From assembly GCF_037975245.1 (NCBI RefSeq), contig NC_092576.1, forward strand, positions 20,523,611 to 20,587,610: a stretch of DNA of 64,000 nucleotides, read 5' to 3'. Below, piece after piece: positions 36,867 to 52,400 of the stretch. The notes below the pieces were generated by a model. That model ran no database searches. It saw only the letters and a list, made by a program, of their open reading frames with translations, and was not told where the DNA came from. This DNA comes from Apostichopus japonicus (Eukaryota > Echinodermata > Holothuroidea > Aspidochirotida > Stichopodidae). Numbering within the stretch: the stretch's first letter is position 1; every line of letters starts with the position of its first letter. A program made the translations under genes and the position numbers.

Positions 36867-39420
36867 GTGAGTATTATCCACTCTCCTCTGTATTGCTCTC
36901 ATTGCTGTATACATGATATACCATACACATACATTAATATCTACAAAACTATCTGTATTGCTCTCATTGCTGTATACATATACCATACACATACATTAAT
37001 ATCTACAAAACTCTCTGTATTGCTCTCATTGCTGTATACATGATATACCATACACATACATTAATATCTACAAAACTCTCTGTATTGCTCTCATTGCTGT
37101 ATACATATACCATACACATACATTAATATCTACAAAACTACCTGTATTGCTCTCATTGCTGTATACATATACCATACACATACATTAAAATCTACAAACC
37201 TATCTGTATTGCTCTCATTGCTGTATACATATACCATACACATACATTAATATCCACAAAACTATCTGTATTGCTCCCATTGCTGTATACATATACGATA
37301 CACATACATTAATATCTACAAAACTATCTGTATTGCTCTCATTGCTGTATACATATACCATACACATACATTAATATCTACAAAACTATCTGTATTGCTC
37401 TCATTGCTGTATACATATACCATACACATACATTAATATCCACAAAACTCTCTGTATTGCTCTCATGGCTGTATACTATACATGTATCATACACATATCT
37501 TAATATCCAATAAACTCTCTGTATTGCTCTCATTGGTGTATACATATACCATACATATACCATACACATAGGCCCTACCACAATTGTAAACTTGCCGTCG
37601 AAATTCGAGAGCACCAAAACTAATATAAACTATTTTCACAAGCACTGACCGCTGAGTGCATGGAATAATATAAATATGATTTCATACATTCAAAATCAAA
37701 CCAACGCAATCGGTGGCCAGAATTAAAGGACTTATATTTCTTGTTGTTAAGAACATATTTATATATCGTAAGCACGATACGCCAACTAAACAATGGATAA
37801 TACATGCATCTATTATTGCTCGTGTAGTTTCCATTAGCTCACAGAGACCCATTTATAAAACAAGAAAGTAGGAATGTTCCACGGGCTGTGTAGTTCTCTA
37901 ATTGAAAACATGTTTGCTGTATTTAGGATATGCAGTGTCGTGTTGTATCAAATACTTAATGTCTGACTGTTTATGGGTCTCATTTTGACCAAATTGTTGT
38001 TGCTACTCCAGTCAAACTAACCAACAATTTTTCATTTAACCTGCAAATTTGGTGTAGTAAGATTAGTCCTAAAAGTAAAATACCTGGCTACTTGATTTCG
38101 CCTACAGAAGTAATCGGAATGATGCTCGAGTTTCTTTGTTTCGTTAAGAGGAGCCATATATTCACTAAAATCCATGCGTCAGCCTGTGTCATTAATTTAT
38201 TGCTGTGTGAAGCTCCGTTGTTCTATAATAATAGTTATGCTTTCAATTAAATATCTCACAATGACTGTCGTTCATTCTTCAGATAATGATATGCGTGTTG
38301 TCTTTTCGTATCTTCATACGTATGTGTAATATCTACACAATCGCTTTACTTTATTGTGTTGGTTTTTTTCATCGATTAACACTTAAAATTAACAAGATCT
38401 TTGGTTGGTATTGTATTGTCTTAAAAGGCCAACTGCTGTATGCATCAAATAGACTTTCAAAGAGCTGCTTAGGTTTGGTCGACAAGTTTAGCAAACCTGA
38501 CAAGTATTACACAAAACGAGCTACAATTGATCAGTCTTTACCTCCTCCACCCCCCCTCCCCACCCCGGACACATTTTCATATCAGTATTAATCACATGTA
38601 AAACATTTTTAAAAAAGCTGGAAAATTGCGAGATTTCCAAGCATTACTGTAGCACTTTTTGATTTATTTTTAAGTTGTCTTGTTTATCTAATGGACTACA
38701 GTGATGGTATCCAAGCATCGAGGACGATGAATAATATATTAACTGAAAACACTGACGATGTTGACGTCATACACAAACTAGTAACTTCAGCTACAGTAGT
38801 ACTGCTAAAAGGCGCATGTGGTGTATGTGTTACTCTTGAAATAGTGTTTATTTATGTCGTAATTATTACACCCTTTGTAAAGTATCACACATTAGAATAT
38901 GAGAAGTGTACTTTCACGAAGCATGCATCCTAACTTAGAGATACCAGTCGACTGGCGCACCCAAGGTGACAACGTTCCATGTGGCCTATTGTTATTTTCA
39001 TGGACGCAAAGGAACAATTTGAGCATGTCTGAACGTGAAGGTGGAAAAAATCATTCCCAAATCTTATAATAATGAATGGTCTGGTTTACTAATACTAAAT
39101 ACCGAAGGTCGTTGATGATTATAGTGATAAAAGCTGAATTAGGATTTTATCTATGGAAGCATTGATCCAGATAAACACTACCAGCAGGAGATAGAAGGAG
39201 TCGGCCAACTTTACAGTACGGCCGAATAGCTCTACAAGGTCTTTTATTGCTATAGTCAGTGATGAATACGACGAACTAAACGGTTCATAATACAGTCAAG
39301 TGCTTTGGCATCTTCAAGCTTCAGAATCTTGTCATTTTCAGTTTTAACTTCAATGTCAGACTGGAAATTAGAAATGTTATGAATGGATTGGAATTCAGTT
39401 ACTAAATACGTAAATCCTTA

Positions 39421-39482
<62 letters not shown>

Positions 39483-42400
39483 TGGCATCTAGGGTAGCAC
39501 GATCTTCACCTTGTTGAATAATGGTCTAACTAAAGAATAGACGTGACTATACCGTGTTCACCAATTAACGTATGTATAGTTGTGAATCGTAGCTGTAATA
39601 AGCCTTTAATATCTGCCTGTAATATGCCCATAAAATAGCTGCCTGTCATTAGCCTTTATAATATCTGCCTGCAATAAGCTTCTATATGTCATAAGCCGCT
39701 ACAATATCTGCCTGCAATATAACAATGAGCCTCTATAATATCTGCCTACTATAAGCTTTTATAATTTCTGCCTACATTAAGCATTTATAATATCCGCCTA
39801 CAATAAGCCTCTATATTATCTGCCTATAATAAGCCTCTATAATTTCTGCCTGTAATAAGCCTCTATAATATCTGCATGTAATAAGCCTCTATAATATCTG
39901 CCTGTAATAAGCCTCTTTAATATCTGCATGTAATAAGCCTCTATAATATCTGCCTACAATAAGCCTCTATAATATCTGCATGTTCTAAGCCTCTATAATA
40001 TCTGCATACAATAAGCCTCTATAATTTCTGCCGGTAATAAGCCTCTATAATATCTGCATGTAATAAGCCTCTATAATTTCTGCCTACAATCAGCCTCTAT
40101 AATATCTGCATGTTCTAAGCCTCTATAATATCTGCATACAATAAGCCTCTATAATTTCTGCCTGTAATAAGCCTCTATAATATCTGCATGTAATAAGCCT
40201 CTATAATATCTGCATGTAATAAGCCTCTATAATATCTGCTTGTAATAAGCCTCTATAATATCTGCATGTAATGAGCCTCTATAATATCTGCATGTAATAA
40301 AGCCTCTATATGTAATATCTGCCTATACAGAGACCCTGCTGAGGTATACAATGATCTTCCACCAGCAGTTTATCACTGCTTCAACAGCCAAAGCTGTTAA
40401 ATACGTCAATCTAGATGAAGTATTCGATTACGTCATGGAAAATTCATCTTTTATTAGAATTACAAATTACATTTTACATATAATATTATACATATTGCGG
40501 CAACAATCTCCTTTATATATTATACACATTGCGGCTACAATGACCTGTAGATCTCTAACCTAGTATATGGTTGCAGATGCGTGCAACGCTGCAAACTTTA
40601 TCAGGCTAAGAGTTGAGCTACCACATCATTGCTGCTCTATTTTGCGTATTCATTTATTTATTATTTGTTTATAATTTATTCCTTTTTATGAGAACGGTAT
40701 TCAGTGTCATGCCAGCGAGCTTGGCAGTTTGGATGTTGACATGAAAAACTACAAATTTTACTGCAAACGCATTTTAATAGACAAACGTTAATAAATGTAA
40801 TTGTAATGTTTGAACATATTTATAGAACTAAATTCTAAATGAGTTATCACTAGAGTCGGGTAACAACTGGGGATCTCACGTCCAATTGCCTTCAGCCTGA
40901 CAAGCTGACAACATGGCGCAGTGACAGTGGGTTTGGGGACTGCATGGTACACCATTCAAGGTAACTTCCAGAACCTACGGGAATGTCCCTTTTCAAAACT
41001 TCTAGCAAGTTTGAGCATGTTATGTTTGGGGCACATACCGATCACCTTTAACTCAATGTGTTGGATTTCGTCAACTTTGCCCTCAGTTTCATGAAGCATT
41101 GTTTGGCCTCCCTGTATCATACATATATCCATTACTACAGTACGCCCAATACATATATTACTCTAATTTTATTGGAATTGATCGTTACACAGTGGTATAG
41201 CCAGAGAGGGTACGGCAGGGGGTCTCCCCACCCCACAGAAATCTGGGACGAAACGGGACGACCTAAAAAGTTGGCAAAATAATAATAAATAACAATGCTT
41301 TACGATAGTCGATAGGCTTCTTTGCATAGCACGACGTGCTTCACATTTCTTCATTAGACATACTAAGCCTAGAACGAGATTTCTTTGAACAAATTTATTC
41401 AGTGATTGACACTTTTAGTTCCGTGCATGTGGAACTTGATAGCCGTCTTATATAAAAAATATATATATAAATAAATCTTCATTTGGGTCCATTAAATATA
41501 TGTAAATGTTTGATGTCGTTGATATTTACAGGACCGTAGCCACTGGAGGAAAGGGGGCGCATGTCACCCCCTCTCCTTACCCTACCCCTTACACTTGCAC
41601 ACAAAATAGTATTCAATGGCAACGTAGATCAGCATAATACATACTGATACACCCAACTCAAAACTCAGCAGTGACCGATTCCAGACTATCAAATAATAAT
41701 AGAAGTAATAAACTTTTATAGTTTGGAGTGTCTAATTGTCTGTGCAGCAGTGACCTTGTCAAGCGGCTTTGTTTGACGTGGAAGTGTTTGTGACTATATG
41801 TTAATGTCGGCATGCTATAATTAAGATTAACATTGTTTATTTCGATACACGGCAAATACGTCAAATAGTTCCAGCGTGCTTCGTTTGCCTTCGAGAAATG
41901 CATATGATGTTCGTAGTCCGCCTATACTCATGAACAGACTAAGCAGGGAGTTGTTTCCATAACAACTCCTTGGTCTAATCGACGAACCAACCCATCTGAC
42001 TGCATGTAATACCAGGACAATATACACGACTATTTTATTAACTGGAAATTAGCAAAACAAAGCATTCCCTCAGGCAGCTAAATTAAGATCAAAATTCACT
42101 CCTGGTGGTCAAGGGAAATGTGTGAACTTGAATGCCAGACTGACCGTGTCCGTCGCTGTGGGGGGCTCTGATTGGCTGCTTGCTACTCAGCTTCCGACTT
42201 GGGGGAACTTGTGTGCAAATAAACGTGTTTGTGTTACAGAACTCGAGAGACAGTTAACGTCCTCAGGCAAACTGAAACTGGGTCAACCCAACATCGATTA
42301 ATACAAACCTTTCTCAGAAACGTAGGAAATTGAAGAACGCATGCGTAGATCCAGTGAGACACATATATGTAGTAGTGAAGTATTGATACCGTACGCATGC

Positions 42401-45400
42401 GTAAATTTAGTCAGACATATTGGTATACAGCCTGAGAAATCAATTCAGAATTACAATACATGATTCGGATAAAGACACATTGCCAAGAGTGCCAGAATGA
42501 CAAACCATCCTACACATGTTATACCTCTATACGTATAGTCGTAGCGCTGTTACAATGATAAGATGTTGTAGCTTCATTTTGTTTTCTCCCTATACAACAT
42601 TGAAAGGTTCACCCAATAATAAGAGTTGCACTAACTTTACATGACACCAGTCAGCTAATATATGCTTTACATATTAAAATACAAAAAAAAAGTGTGTATT
42701 GTATGATATTACGTGAGAAAGAACATGTTTACACGGTTTGGGGAACTAGATTAGCCGGGATGTTATTACGTAACTCTACCACATCTTATGAAGTTGTTAT
42801 GAGGCAGGGGGGGGGGTTCTACACTGGCAGGTAGGAAGTACCGAGCAAGTCAATATCTGCCAGCAGTCTGTATAAACTCATAGTTTGGACCTGCTAAGTT
42901 ACCTGAATTATTTTCCAATGAGAGCGTTTTATTCTTGTGTCCTATTCATTCTTATAGCAAATGACACATCGTCCAAGAAGAGATAAACTGAATGAACGGT
43001 CATGATCCATGACCAAGTAAACTCAGGTGTTCCATTTATATAAACACTGTACGTGGTTAGCAAAATCAGAATAATTGAAACAAGGTAACAGTTCTGCAAG
43101 TCGCGCCAATGGCCGCATGATATATTGAGAGTACACAGACTACTTTTCACATGATTATTATTGTCCGTTGTACTATGGATTAGCCCATTCCTGGGGTAAA
43201 ACTTGGCGGAGGCAGGATTTTAGAGGACATTCCTCTTTCATCATTTTGTAGCAGAATATTAAGACAAAGGTCACAAATGGCAGAACTGTTTTGCTCTCAG
43301 GATGATCGTTAAACGGGAAATCGACGAACTATAGTGACCCTACTCGTCGTGTCTTCGTAGTACACGGTATACTATACCTTCATGTTGTTAATGCCGTTTG
43401 CCCTATATAGACTGTATTATGATGCGTCTTGGTACTCTAGCTGCATCTGTCGAGCCATACAAGTACACTATAGAACTTCACTTATTGCTATTTCCCCAGT
43501 TCGATCTGCCCAAGATAATGACAGGAAGATTTTATTGACAGGGTTACAACCGCCTCAACCCCATTCCTAGGGCCACATGAAAGCACACCGCTACAATTTA
43601 TGGCATTTTTTCGACGCCGTTATGACCCGACATATCTGGTACTTCTTTTCCATGCCGTCATATGCTTTATATACAAACATTACTAGAAATATGTCTTTGA
43701 AAGAGAAGCATAGCTTCTATCATCTTGGTTAAACTTTAAAGCGGTGGTGGGGCTGTTAGAATACACATTACTTGAAAAAAAGGTCTTTCCGTAAGAAGTG
43801 TGCATCATAATTCTGGTGATCGATTGAACATAAGATTCAAAACCGAAAGCACTGTACAGAAATAATCTCTTTAAATCATGGCTCTTGTCAACCAGTGATT
43901 AATTACGGTGTATTAGTCTGTTCGTGGTGATAGTCGGCCAGCTGGAAGAACCATGGGCTTTATTGATTATATATTGTGTGTGCATATTATGTTCGAGGTA
44001 CCCATTTAACTATTATACTTGGTCTTAATCTTATGCGTCAACTCCTATAGTCTTTACTCGTCAGTCGTTTCATGGCGACGAAGTATTTTATGGCGAATGT
44101 GATATAATTTCATTGGAATTAAGGGTATGTTTAGGAAGGTCAAAGCTGGCATGGTCTAGAGAAAACGAGATATTGTGTGAAATCCAATGCGGATCCATGT
44201 TGTTTCATAGATCTTTCCCCAAGCAGCCCAGTAATATAAAACATTACTTTGCCCAAGAAATCTACAATTAGCTCAACATGTATTGCACCCACTGTGCTTG
44301 ACAAACAAATATATACCGCTTAGCCAGATGTTGCCTCCCAGTCGAGAGCAAGCATTGTTTCACGTTTTACCTTCGTTAGCCACACTTCATTTCTATTCCT
44401 AATAAACAAATGTCACTGCTACCCAGAGGGGAAACATTCTTCAATTGGAAATCTGGAATGAAAGGATTCCCTACTTTTGTTCGAATGTTTGATTTGACCT
44501 ATGACCTTGCACGAAAGCCAGCGATGCAGTGGCTCTGACACAGAAACTAGCTGCTGTTTTAAGAAGACCGACTGGCGTTTGTCTTGTCTTTTTCTTCTTC
44601 CTGCTGCTGCCACATCGAGACAGCTGTCTGATCGATCCTGCGTAATCTTGGCATTTGTTTATGTATAGACGTTCATTTATCAAACTAACCTGTCTAAACA
44701 GAACGACGCCCGCAACCCACATCGGGCCTACAAACTCTGGGATCCCAGCCTATCCGTGACACTGATGGACGCGCTCGTAGATATTATTATAATTTAATAT
44801 CCTTGTTTGCAGCCTACAAGTGTATATGTGTTTGTCCGGTGCCGTATACTTCGTGATGTATATACGTTTGTTATACAATAATACAAAGGGAAAAGCAGTA
44901 AAAACCGAGCGTTGAATTATACTGGCAAAATTCCAAGAATACCAGGGGAAAGAAATCAACGTATTAGACATCTTAAAGCAGCACTTCCCATTAAATATAT
45001 TAATGTATCCCATGATAACACTATACCATTCATTAGATAGTCCAATGTACGGTTGTATTTAAAATAACGACGGAAATGCTCATAATTTAGAACAGTTTCG
45101 ATTTGTGTTTGTTATATATCATTACAAGTACCCGGGAAAACTGTCTGGGCGACGAGATGTTAACTTTTAAATGGAATCTTTGATTACTCACTGAATAATG
45201 AAGTTCATTCAGTTAAAGTCTAAGAAAGTGTCTTAGTTTCAAAAATATATATATTAAATTGAGCAGCACCTGATAGATTTGATAAAAATGTCAGAAATTG
45301 AGGAATGAACTGACAAAACAGACTGCTTTCATATCAAGGTATACTCTAAGAGCATTATTGATTCACGGTGGGAAGGACCATGGAGCTATAAACATGGAGC

Positions 45401-48400
45401 TATAAACAGATAGCTCCATGGAAGGACAAACATGATAGTGTAGCATTCCTGTCTACTGCCCTCCCTCCTTATTCTACCACTTAAAGATGTTGCTTTCTGA
45501 AGAAACAAATATCATGTTGCATTCTTCACAATGTCACATATGTCTGCACATGAATGGTCACATGCTTGAATGGTTGTAGCCTATCATATATGTGTTGAAC
45601 GGTTATCGAATATCAGCTGAGAGTGTGGTCACAAAGTTTTAAATGTTTGTGTTTACATATTTCCTTTCAATAAACACGCAGGTAGGCTATGTCGCTGTTC
45701 CCACTCTTCGTCAAACCCACCCCCCCCCCTCCACGTTACCTCCTCCCTTCCTTCCCTCACAATGCCGCCACAATACGACCAAACAAGTTGCATATTATAC
45801 CTTGTTCCTGTAGCGTTACATTAAACATGAGTCAACCAGAAGTTTGATAGCCTTTATTTTTTAACCTGCGACGCATTTTGAATGATGAAGCATATAAACA
45901 CATTGGTTGCCTGTAGCAATCTACGCCGGTAAACGAATGTTAAGAACGTGCTGTTTATGTCTGCTTGATCGTTATCCGGGCATCATTGCAACATAAAAGT
46001 CGCCGAAAGGAGTAATATAACCACAAGTCATCTTGCTTGACTAAACGAAAAAGATATTTAACCCAATTCTGGTGGAAAATATTTTTATGTCATTTAAAAG
46101 TTCGGGTTCTCTAACGTCTCTAATTACCTACAGCACCGAAATGATTCGTTTATGAATACTGTTAACTTGACCACATTGATCCCGTATGTTACATGCAATT
46201 TAAAACCGATCGAATTAAGTGCGCTCCATGTGCAGAAACGTGCACATACATAAGCTGAGTGATTCTCCCAACACTAATGTTTTCGTACTGACGTAATACG
46301 GTGTGACATTCCAACGCTTGGCAGGGTTACGACAAAAATAAATGTATTTATTTATTTTGGATACTTAAATTGTCTTCATCTTATGTTCGTATCCTGCACA
46401 ATGGTCAATGAGAACAATATAAACTCTCCTTTCAATTCGTCATTGAAGTATATAGGGACCCTCACCTCCCTTCTCCGTTCTCTGAAATACTTCCCGGGAA
46501 ATCGTTTAATGAGAACCTGCGATTTTGCTTGGAAACATTCAAGCTATAGTAAAACAAATACATATGTATGTGAGGTAGAATGTATTCTCAAAGTTAAGCC
46601 GAAGTCGTGTTGCTTCAAAATGTTTGCAGAGAAATCAAAATGAATGATGGTACACTTGCCAATGAATTCGTGGTAAGACTATGTTTGACAAGCGAAAATT
46701 CCCTCCATAACTTTATTATTTGTGCAATAGTATTATATATTAATAGTCGTTTGTGTTGCACAGTTATAGTCTTACACACCAGAGTGGGTCTCTTGGTTTT
46801 ACCGGCATCGTCATGTATTTATTTATTTTTTTTTGTTGGTGAGGTGACATTATTAATTACTCGTGTCCATGCAGTACAGTCTGGAAATATTGATCTCAAT
46901 TGAAGAATTCGACCTATCGCCATCATTACTTTCAATAATAATAATATCTGGTCTTACATCTCCAAACATAATTGCTTACCAGATTGAAAAGACGCGACTG
47001 ATCCCAAATTGTTAGCTTTGATGATTGCACTAAGAACATTAGTTATAGGTGAAAAGATTATCGAAAGACCATTTAGTAATTATGCTCAAACCTCCTCATC
47101 TCTCTCCCCAGAAGAAAGGTCCAGTCTCTACATGTATCCTCCACTCCCCGCCACCCCCCCCCCCATCCCGCCACCCCCCCAATGCTGTGTCAAGTTTACA
47201 CCATTCACACACAAGGTCTGCGAGTTAACAACAGTCAAATACCGCTTGCGTCCTACCAGACAGAGTTTTAATGCCAATAATTGTTATCGTAAGACGAAAA
47301 TGAGTCGATTGAAATGAATATCTGTTTTAAGATGACGTAATCATATATTCACAATGTGCTTATGTCTTCATTGTTTGTTTGTTTACAGGTATAGCTGGCG
47401 CTGTTGGACAACTGTTTACTCAGTGCCACACTGACAGTCCTCCAGAAACTATTTTCGACTACTCTTGTAACGCTGACTTTGGTAAGTTGCAATAGACTTT
47501 TACACTTCCCTGTATTATGTCTTCGAACAGAGACGTTTCTTGTATTTCTGTTGAGGCAATTTGGGACTTACTTTATGCTCATGAACTCCACGAGTATCAA
47601 GCACCAATGGTTTGTTTCAGGTACCTAGGACTTTAAAATCAGTCAGATTCGATCAAAACAATGATTGCGATCGCTGAAACTTAGCTTTGTTTATCTATCG
47701 AAACAAGCTCTAGCTTGTATTTAGCGTTTACATTCGGTTCCGGCAAATTTGTGACAGTACATGTAAAGACAGTCAGTAATTAAGAGCAAAGACACGCACG
47801 GCGTTCAATGTAATGAATTCACTCCCGGCTATGGGAAACTAATCACCTTGTGGAACCCCGGAACTTTATCTACATTTGGTGGCGTATTTAAAAATTTGCG
47901 AAATCTGGTGTCGCTTTTGTTGAAGATAAACATTGTATTGGTTGAAGATAAACATGATATGTAAAACGCATTATTCTTTGTAATTATTCACTGGAACACT
48001 CTTGCTTAGCATTCCTCAAGGACATAACGCGCAATTGTAATGTGTGTACATGCCATCCAGTTACTTGGTCGTAACCTATCGTCAAACGGTTTTATTGTTC
48101 GGCTAAAAATCTTCATGATTGACCAGCGGCGAAGACACATCTTCACTTATTGACTTGAGGCATTACAAGTGCTTTTAACTTCAACAAATGACGGATTACT
48201 CAGTGCTTTGTCCTGCTGAGCCACTAGACTAGTTGCCCCACTTTCCTTTTATTCGCAGAATGGGTTTTTTCTTAACAGTTAATCACCGGTAAACCCAAGT
48301 TCCTATTCCAGTCTGGTGAGGATATGTTTGACCTAATGAAAGCACTGGCATTCTCCAACAGTTACTCACTAGACTCGGAGAACCTTATTGTGTCTTTGAG

Positions 48401-49390
48401 GAGATTATAAAGAGGTCGTACCGGGGTCTTCAAAGGAACCAGGAAGGGTGGCGTTACGTAATTCACTTAACCAACACATAAGCGCTAACGGTAGCTTTTG
48501 TCCCTCCAAGTGCCACGGAATACATAATATGAGCTGCGTGGCATACATCCATTCACCAATGGTTTATTTACCCACCCCTGCATGTCCTTGGAGAATGTGT
48601 GTTTTCGAGAGGGACAGCAAACATACTGGGATGGCTTACTGTGACTTCCTGTGGTGGACCATTTCAATCCATATTCCCCGGTTACCTATGGTCTAGTTCT
48701 TGCGATGACCGAAGTAATGATAATATCAGTCTTCTGTACCATAGCAAACATTCAAATAACCACCCACAAACAGCACCATATAATATCCAATGAACTATCC
48801 AACAACCACCCACAAACAACACCTTATAACATCCAATGAACTATCCAACAATATAAAATTATGATAGTGATAAATCCTGTAATTGTGCTTCCACAAAATC
48901 TATGTTTGTAACCTCACAAACTTCACAGCTAGGTATGTGTGCAGTGTCATATCTGCTACCGTGCAGGCAGACAAGCTAACCACAAAGAAGGTGATTAAAA
49001 AGTAAATCAAAACTTCCAAACCTCCGGCCTCATCGTTCATGCCAACAACTTTAATGAATGATCGTTCACATATATCAGTATTGTTCACATATATCAGTAT
49101 TGTTCACATATATCAGTATTGTTCACATATATCAGTATTGTTCATATAGTTAAGCAACCAACAAGAGCGTCTTATGTGGACATTTTATGCCTATGAACAC
49201 ATGTAAGTAAGTTTACTTCGTATTATACAGAAACAAATGTCTGCGTCCGTATAAAGTGTATTTACTCGGTTTTAATCAAGGCTATAGTCACATCACTCCA
49301 ACAGCTTGTAATAGAGTGAGTACCATTATTCGTTGTTATCTCACTCCATATTTAAAGCAGAAGTAAACACAATGACCATATTTAGATAAT

Positions 49391-49454
<64 letters not shown>

Positions 49455-52400
49455 AGATGATAGAGATATGAGCAACTGCTCCAGCCACATATTGAAGGAA
49501 ATCCTAGCTCTACTTGGAAGATATCGTGTCGAGGAGCTGCCATTGGCCCGTTATTAATGTGTGATGTCACTAGTGTCAGTATATAGTGAAACCTTGTACT
49601 TTCCGTTCAATGTGTTTGTGCTTCATTGTACCCGTGTTTCGTAGTAATCCAGACGCATTATTCTATAATCTGTTAACAGTTGAAAGTCAAAAGCCTGACG
49701 TTTCGATTATGGCTGGATCTACCTTCCACAATGGAAGACTGCCTCTGGAGAAGATCCTGCTTAGGTCGAGCGTTAAGGGATTTCATAAATGAGCTATTAA
49801 AGTCGATATTGTTCTCGCTTTGATAGAGCAGCAAGCCAGCCGACTTGATTTGATGTTATATGTGCACGGAAGGTCCTTGTACTGGATAAAGTGAATCCAC
49901 ATACCAGTTTTAGTTTATCCAAGCATTTCTATTTGAGTTCCAAATTTTCAGACTTTGCATTCTGTTGAGCGCAAAAGACTATTGACCATATAGAAAACAA
50001 TAGTGCGGGAATAGTGAGTGTATGCATCACACTTTTAATGTTGCTCCACCTTGTGAGTTCATGAAATATATCGTATTATGTGGAGATAAAACGTCATTTG
50101 AGGTCAATAGAGGTAAATGCAAGACAACCTTGTAACTGTGGTAACTAAACCAGTAAACCACGGAAAACCTTATTATTTGTTCAATTTATTGCATGTTTAT
50201 CGACCTTAACTATTATACTTACCATACATTTAGGGTCAAAATGTAAAAACTTGAAAACGGAATATCCCCAAAAGTAAAGCCTGGGTGATGTTCATATGTT
50301 GTATGTATTTCCACCCTCGAAAAACCCTATTTTTTATGTGGTGAAAGGTTATTGAAGGTCAACAGAGAGCAAAGTCTAAAAAGCTTGTGAAGGGGATCTT
50401 TTAATTGAAACATTGATTGAGGATCATCTGACTGGTGCAAGAAATTTTCTTTCAGCAATGGTCAAGTGGAAAGTAGTCTTCGTTACGGAAGAAGGCATTT
50501 AAAATATCCTGATTCCGGCAGAAAGCGTTTCTGAGAGCGACCGTCTAAAAGAAAAGATATACAAATGATTGAATGGAGGAACTAAACTACTTTCCATATC
50601 GATCCATCTACTTTTATACATTAAAATCATTCGTGAACCAGATTCGCTGATTCTGTTCATAATGTATATCGTTACATATAAGGCGACAGAGTATACTTTT
50701 CTTAATTAGCTGGCGTTGAACTTCTAAAACGCTAGGAAATGTTGTTTTTCTTCCTGATAATGTAATGGTAATATCCACGGCGTTAATGAAATAGTAATGT
50801 CCTTAGCACTAATGTAATAGTAATGTCCTCAGCGTAAATGTGATAGTAATGTCCTTAGTGTTAATGTAAAAGTAATGTCCTCAGCGTTAATGTGGTAGTA
50901 ATGTCCTCAGCGTAAATTTAATAGTAATGTCCTCAAGGTTAATGTAATAGTAATGTCCTCAGGGTTAATGTAAGAGTAATGTCCTCAGCGTTAATGTGGT
51001 AGTAATGTCCTCAGCGTAAATTTAATAGTAATGTCCTCAGTGTTAATGTAAAAGTAATGTCCTCAGCGTTAATGTGGTAGTAATGTCCTCAGCGTAATTT
51101 TAATAGTAATGTCCTCAAGGTTAATGTAATAGTAATGTCCTCAGGGTTAATGTAAGAGTAATGTCCTCAGCGTAAATGTAAAAGTAAAGTCCTGACCGTT
51201 AATGTAATAGTAATGTCCTCAGCATTAATGTAATAGTAATGTCCTCAGCACTAATGTAATAGTTAAGTCCTCAGCGTTAATGTAATAGTAATGTCCTCAG
51301 CACTTATGTAATAGTAATGTCCTCAGGGTTAATGTAATAGTAATGTCCTCAGCGTTAATGTAATAGTAATGTCCTCAGCGTAAATGTAATAGTAATGTCC
51401 TCAGCGTTAATGTAATAGTAATGTCCTCAGCGTTAATGTAATAGTATTGTCCTCAGCGTTAATGTAATAGTATTGTCCTCAGCGTTAATGTAATAGTAAT
51501 GTCTTGACCATTAATGTAATAGTAATGTCCTCAGCGTTAATGTAATAGTAATGTCCTCAGCACTTATGTAATAGTAATGTCCTCAGGGTTAATGTAATAG
51601 TAATGTCCTCAGCGTTAATGTAATAGTAATGTCCTCAGCGTAAATGTAATAGTAATGTCCTCAGCGTTAATGTAATAGTAATGTCCTCAGCGTTAATGTA
51701 ATAGTAATGTCTTGATCATTAATGTAATAGTAATGTCCTCAGCGTCAATGTAATCGTAATGTCCTGACCGTTAATATGATAGTAATATCCTCAGCATTAA
51801 TGTAATGGTAATGTCCTCAGCTCGTGAATACGCACGAGGTGAGAGGTGCGGGGATACACCTGCTTCTTCTCCAAGGCGCGGTGTATAAATCTCCGCTTTC
51901 TAGCTGATCGTAAAAGCCTCTGCCACTACTTCCGCCTTGTTGACTGTGTGCAATGCGGGCGGCTACACGTGACGTCAGTGATATTGAATATATAATTATT
52001 ACCGTATAACGGTAAAGTATGAAAAAGGGTTAAAATAAATATATACCATGAAGTTATGATAAGTTTATCCCAACATTTACAGGATGACGTTTTATAGATT
52101 GAGTGAGTAAGCATCTCATGAGAGTCACCTTATGGATTATTGCATGGTTTTCAAAGAACTAACATTTTCTCAAGCATGGTCCTAACAATGTTTTTCTGTT
52201 TCCTTTCAGTGCTCAAGATGAGAATTACAAGCATTCGCGAAGTTAAGGACGAAAAACGTTACCGCGGTGATCCTGAAAAGGTAACTGTTTACAAGCAAGG
52301 AAGCCTAAGAGCCAAAGATATCAAGAAACTCAATTTTTATGTCCGAGAAGGTACGAATTGTAGGTGTGAGATGCTTCAATCGACCAGGCAGTTCCTACTT

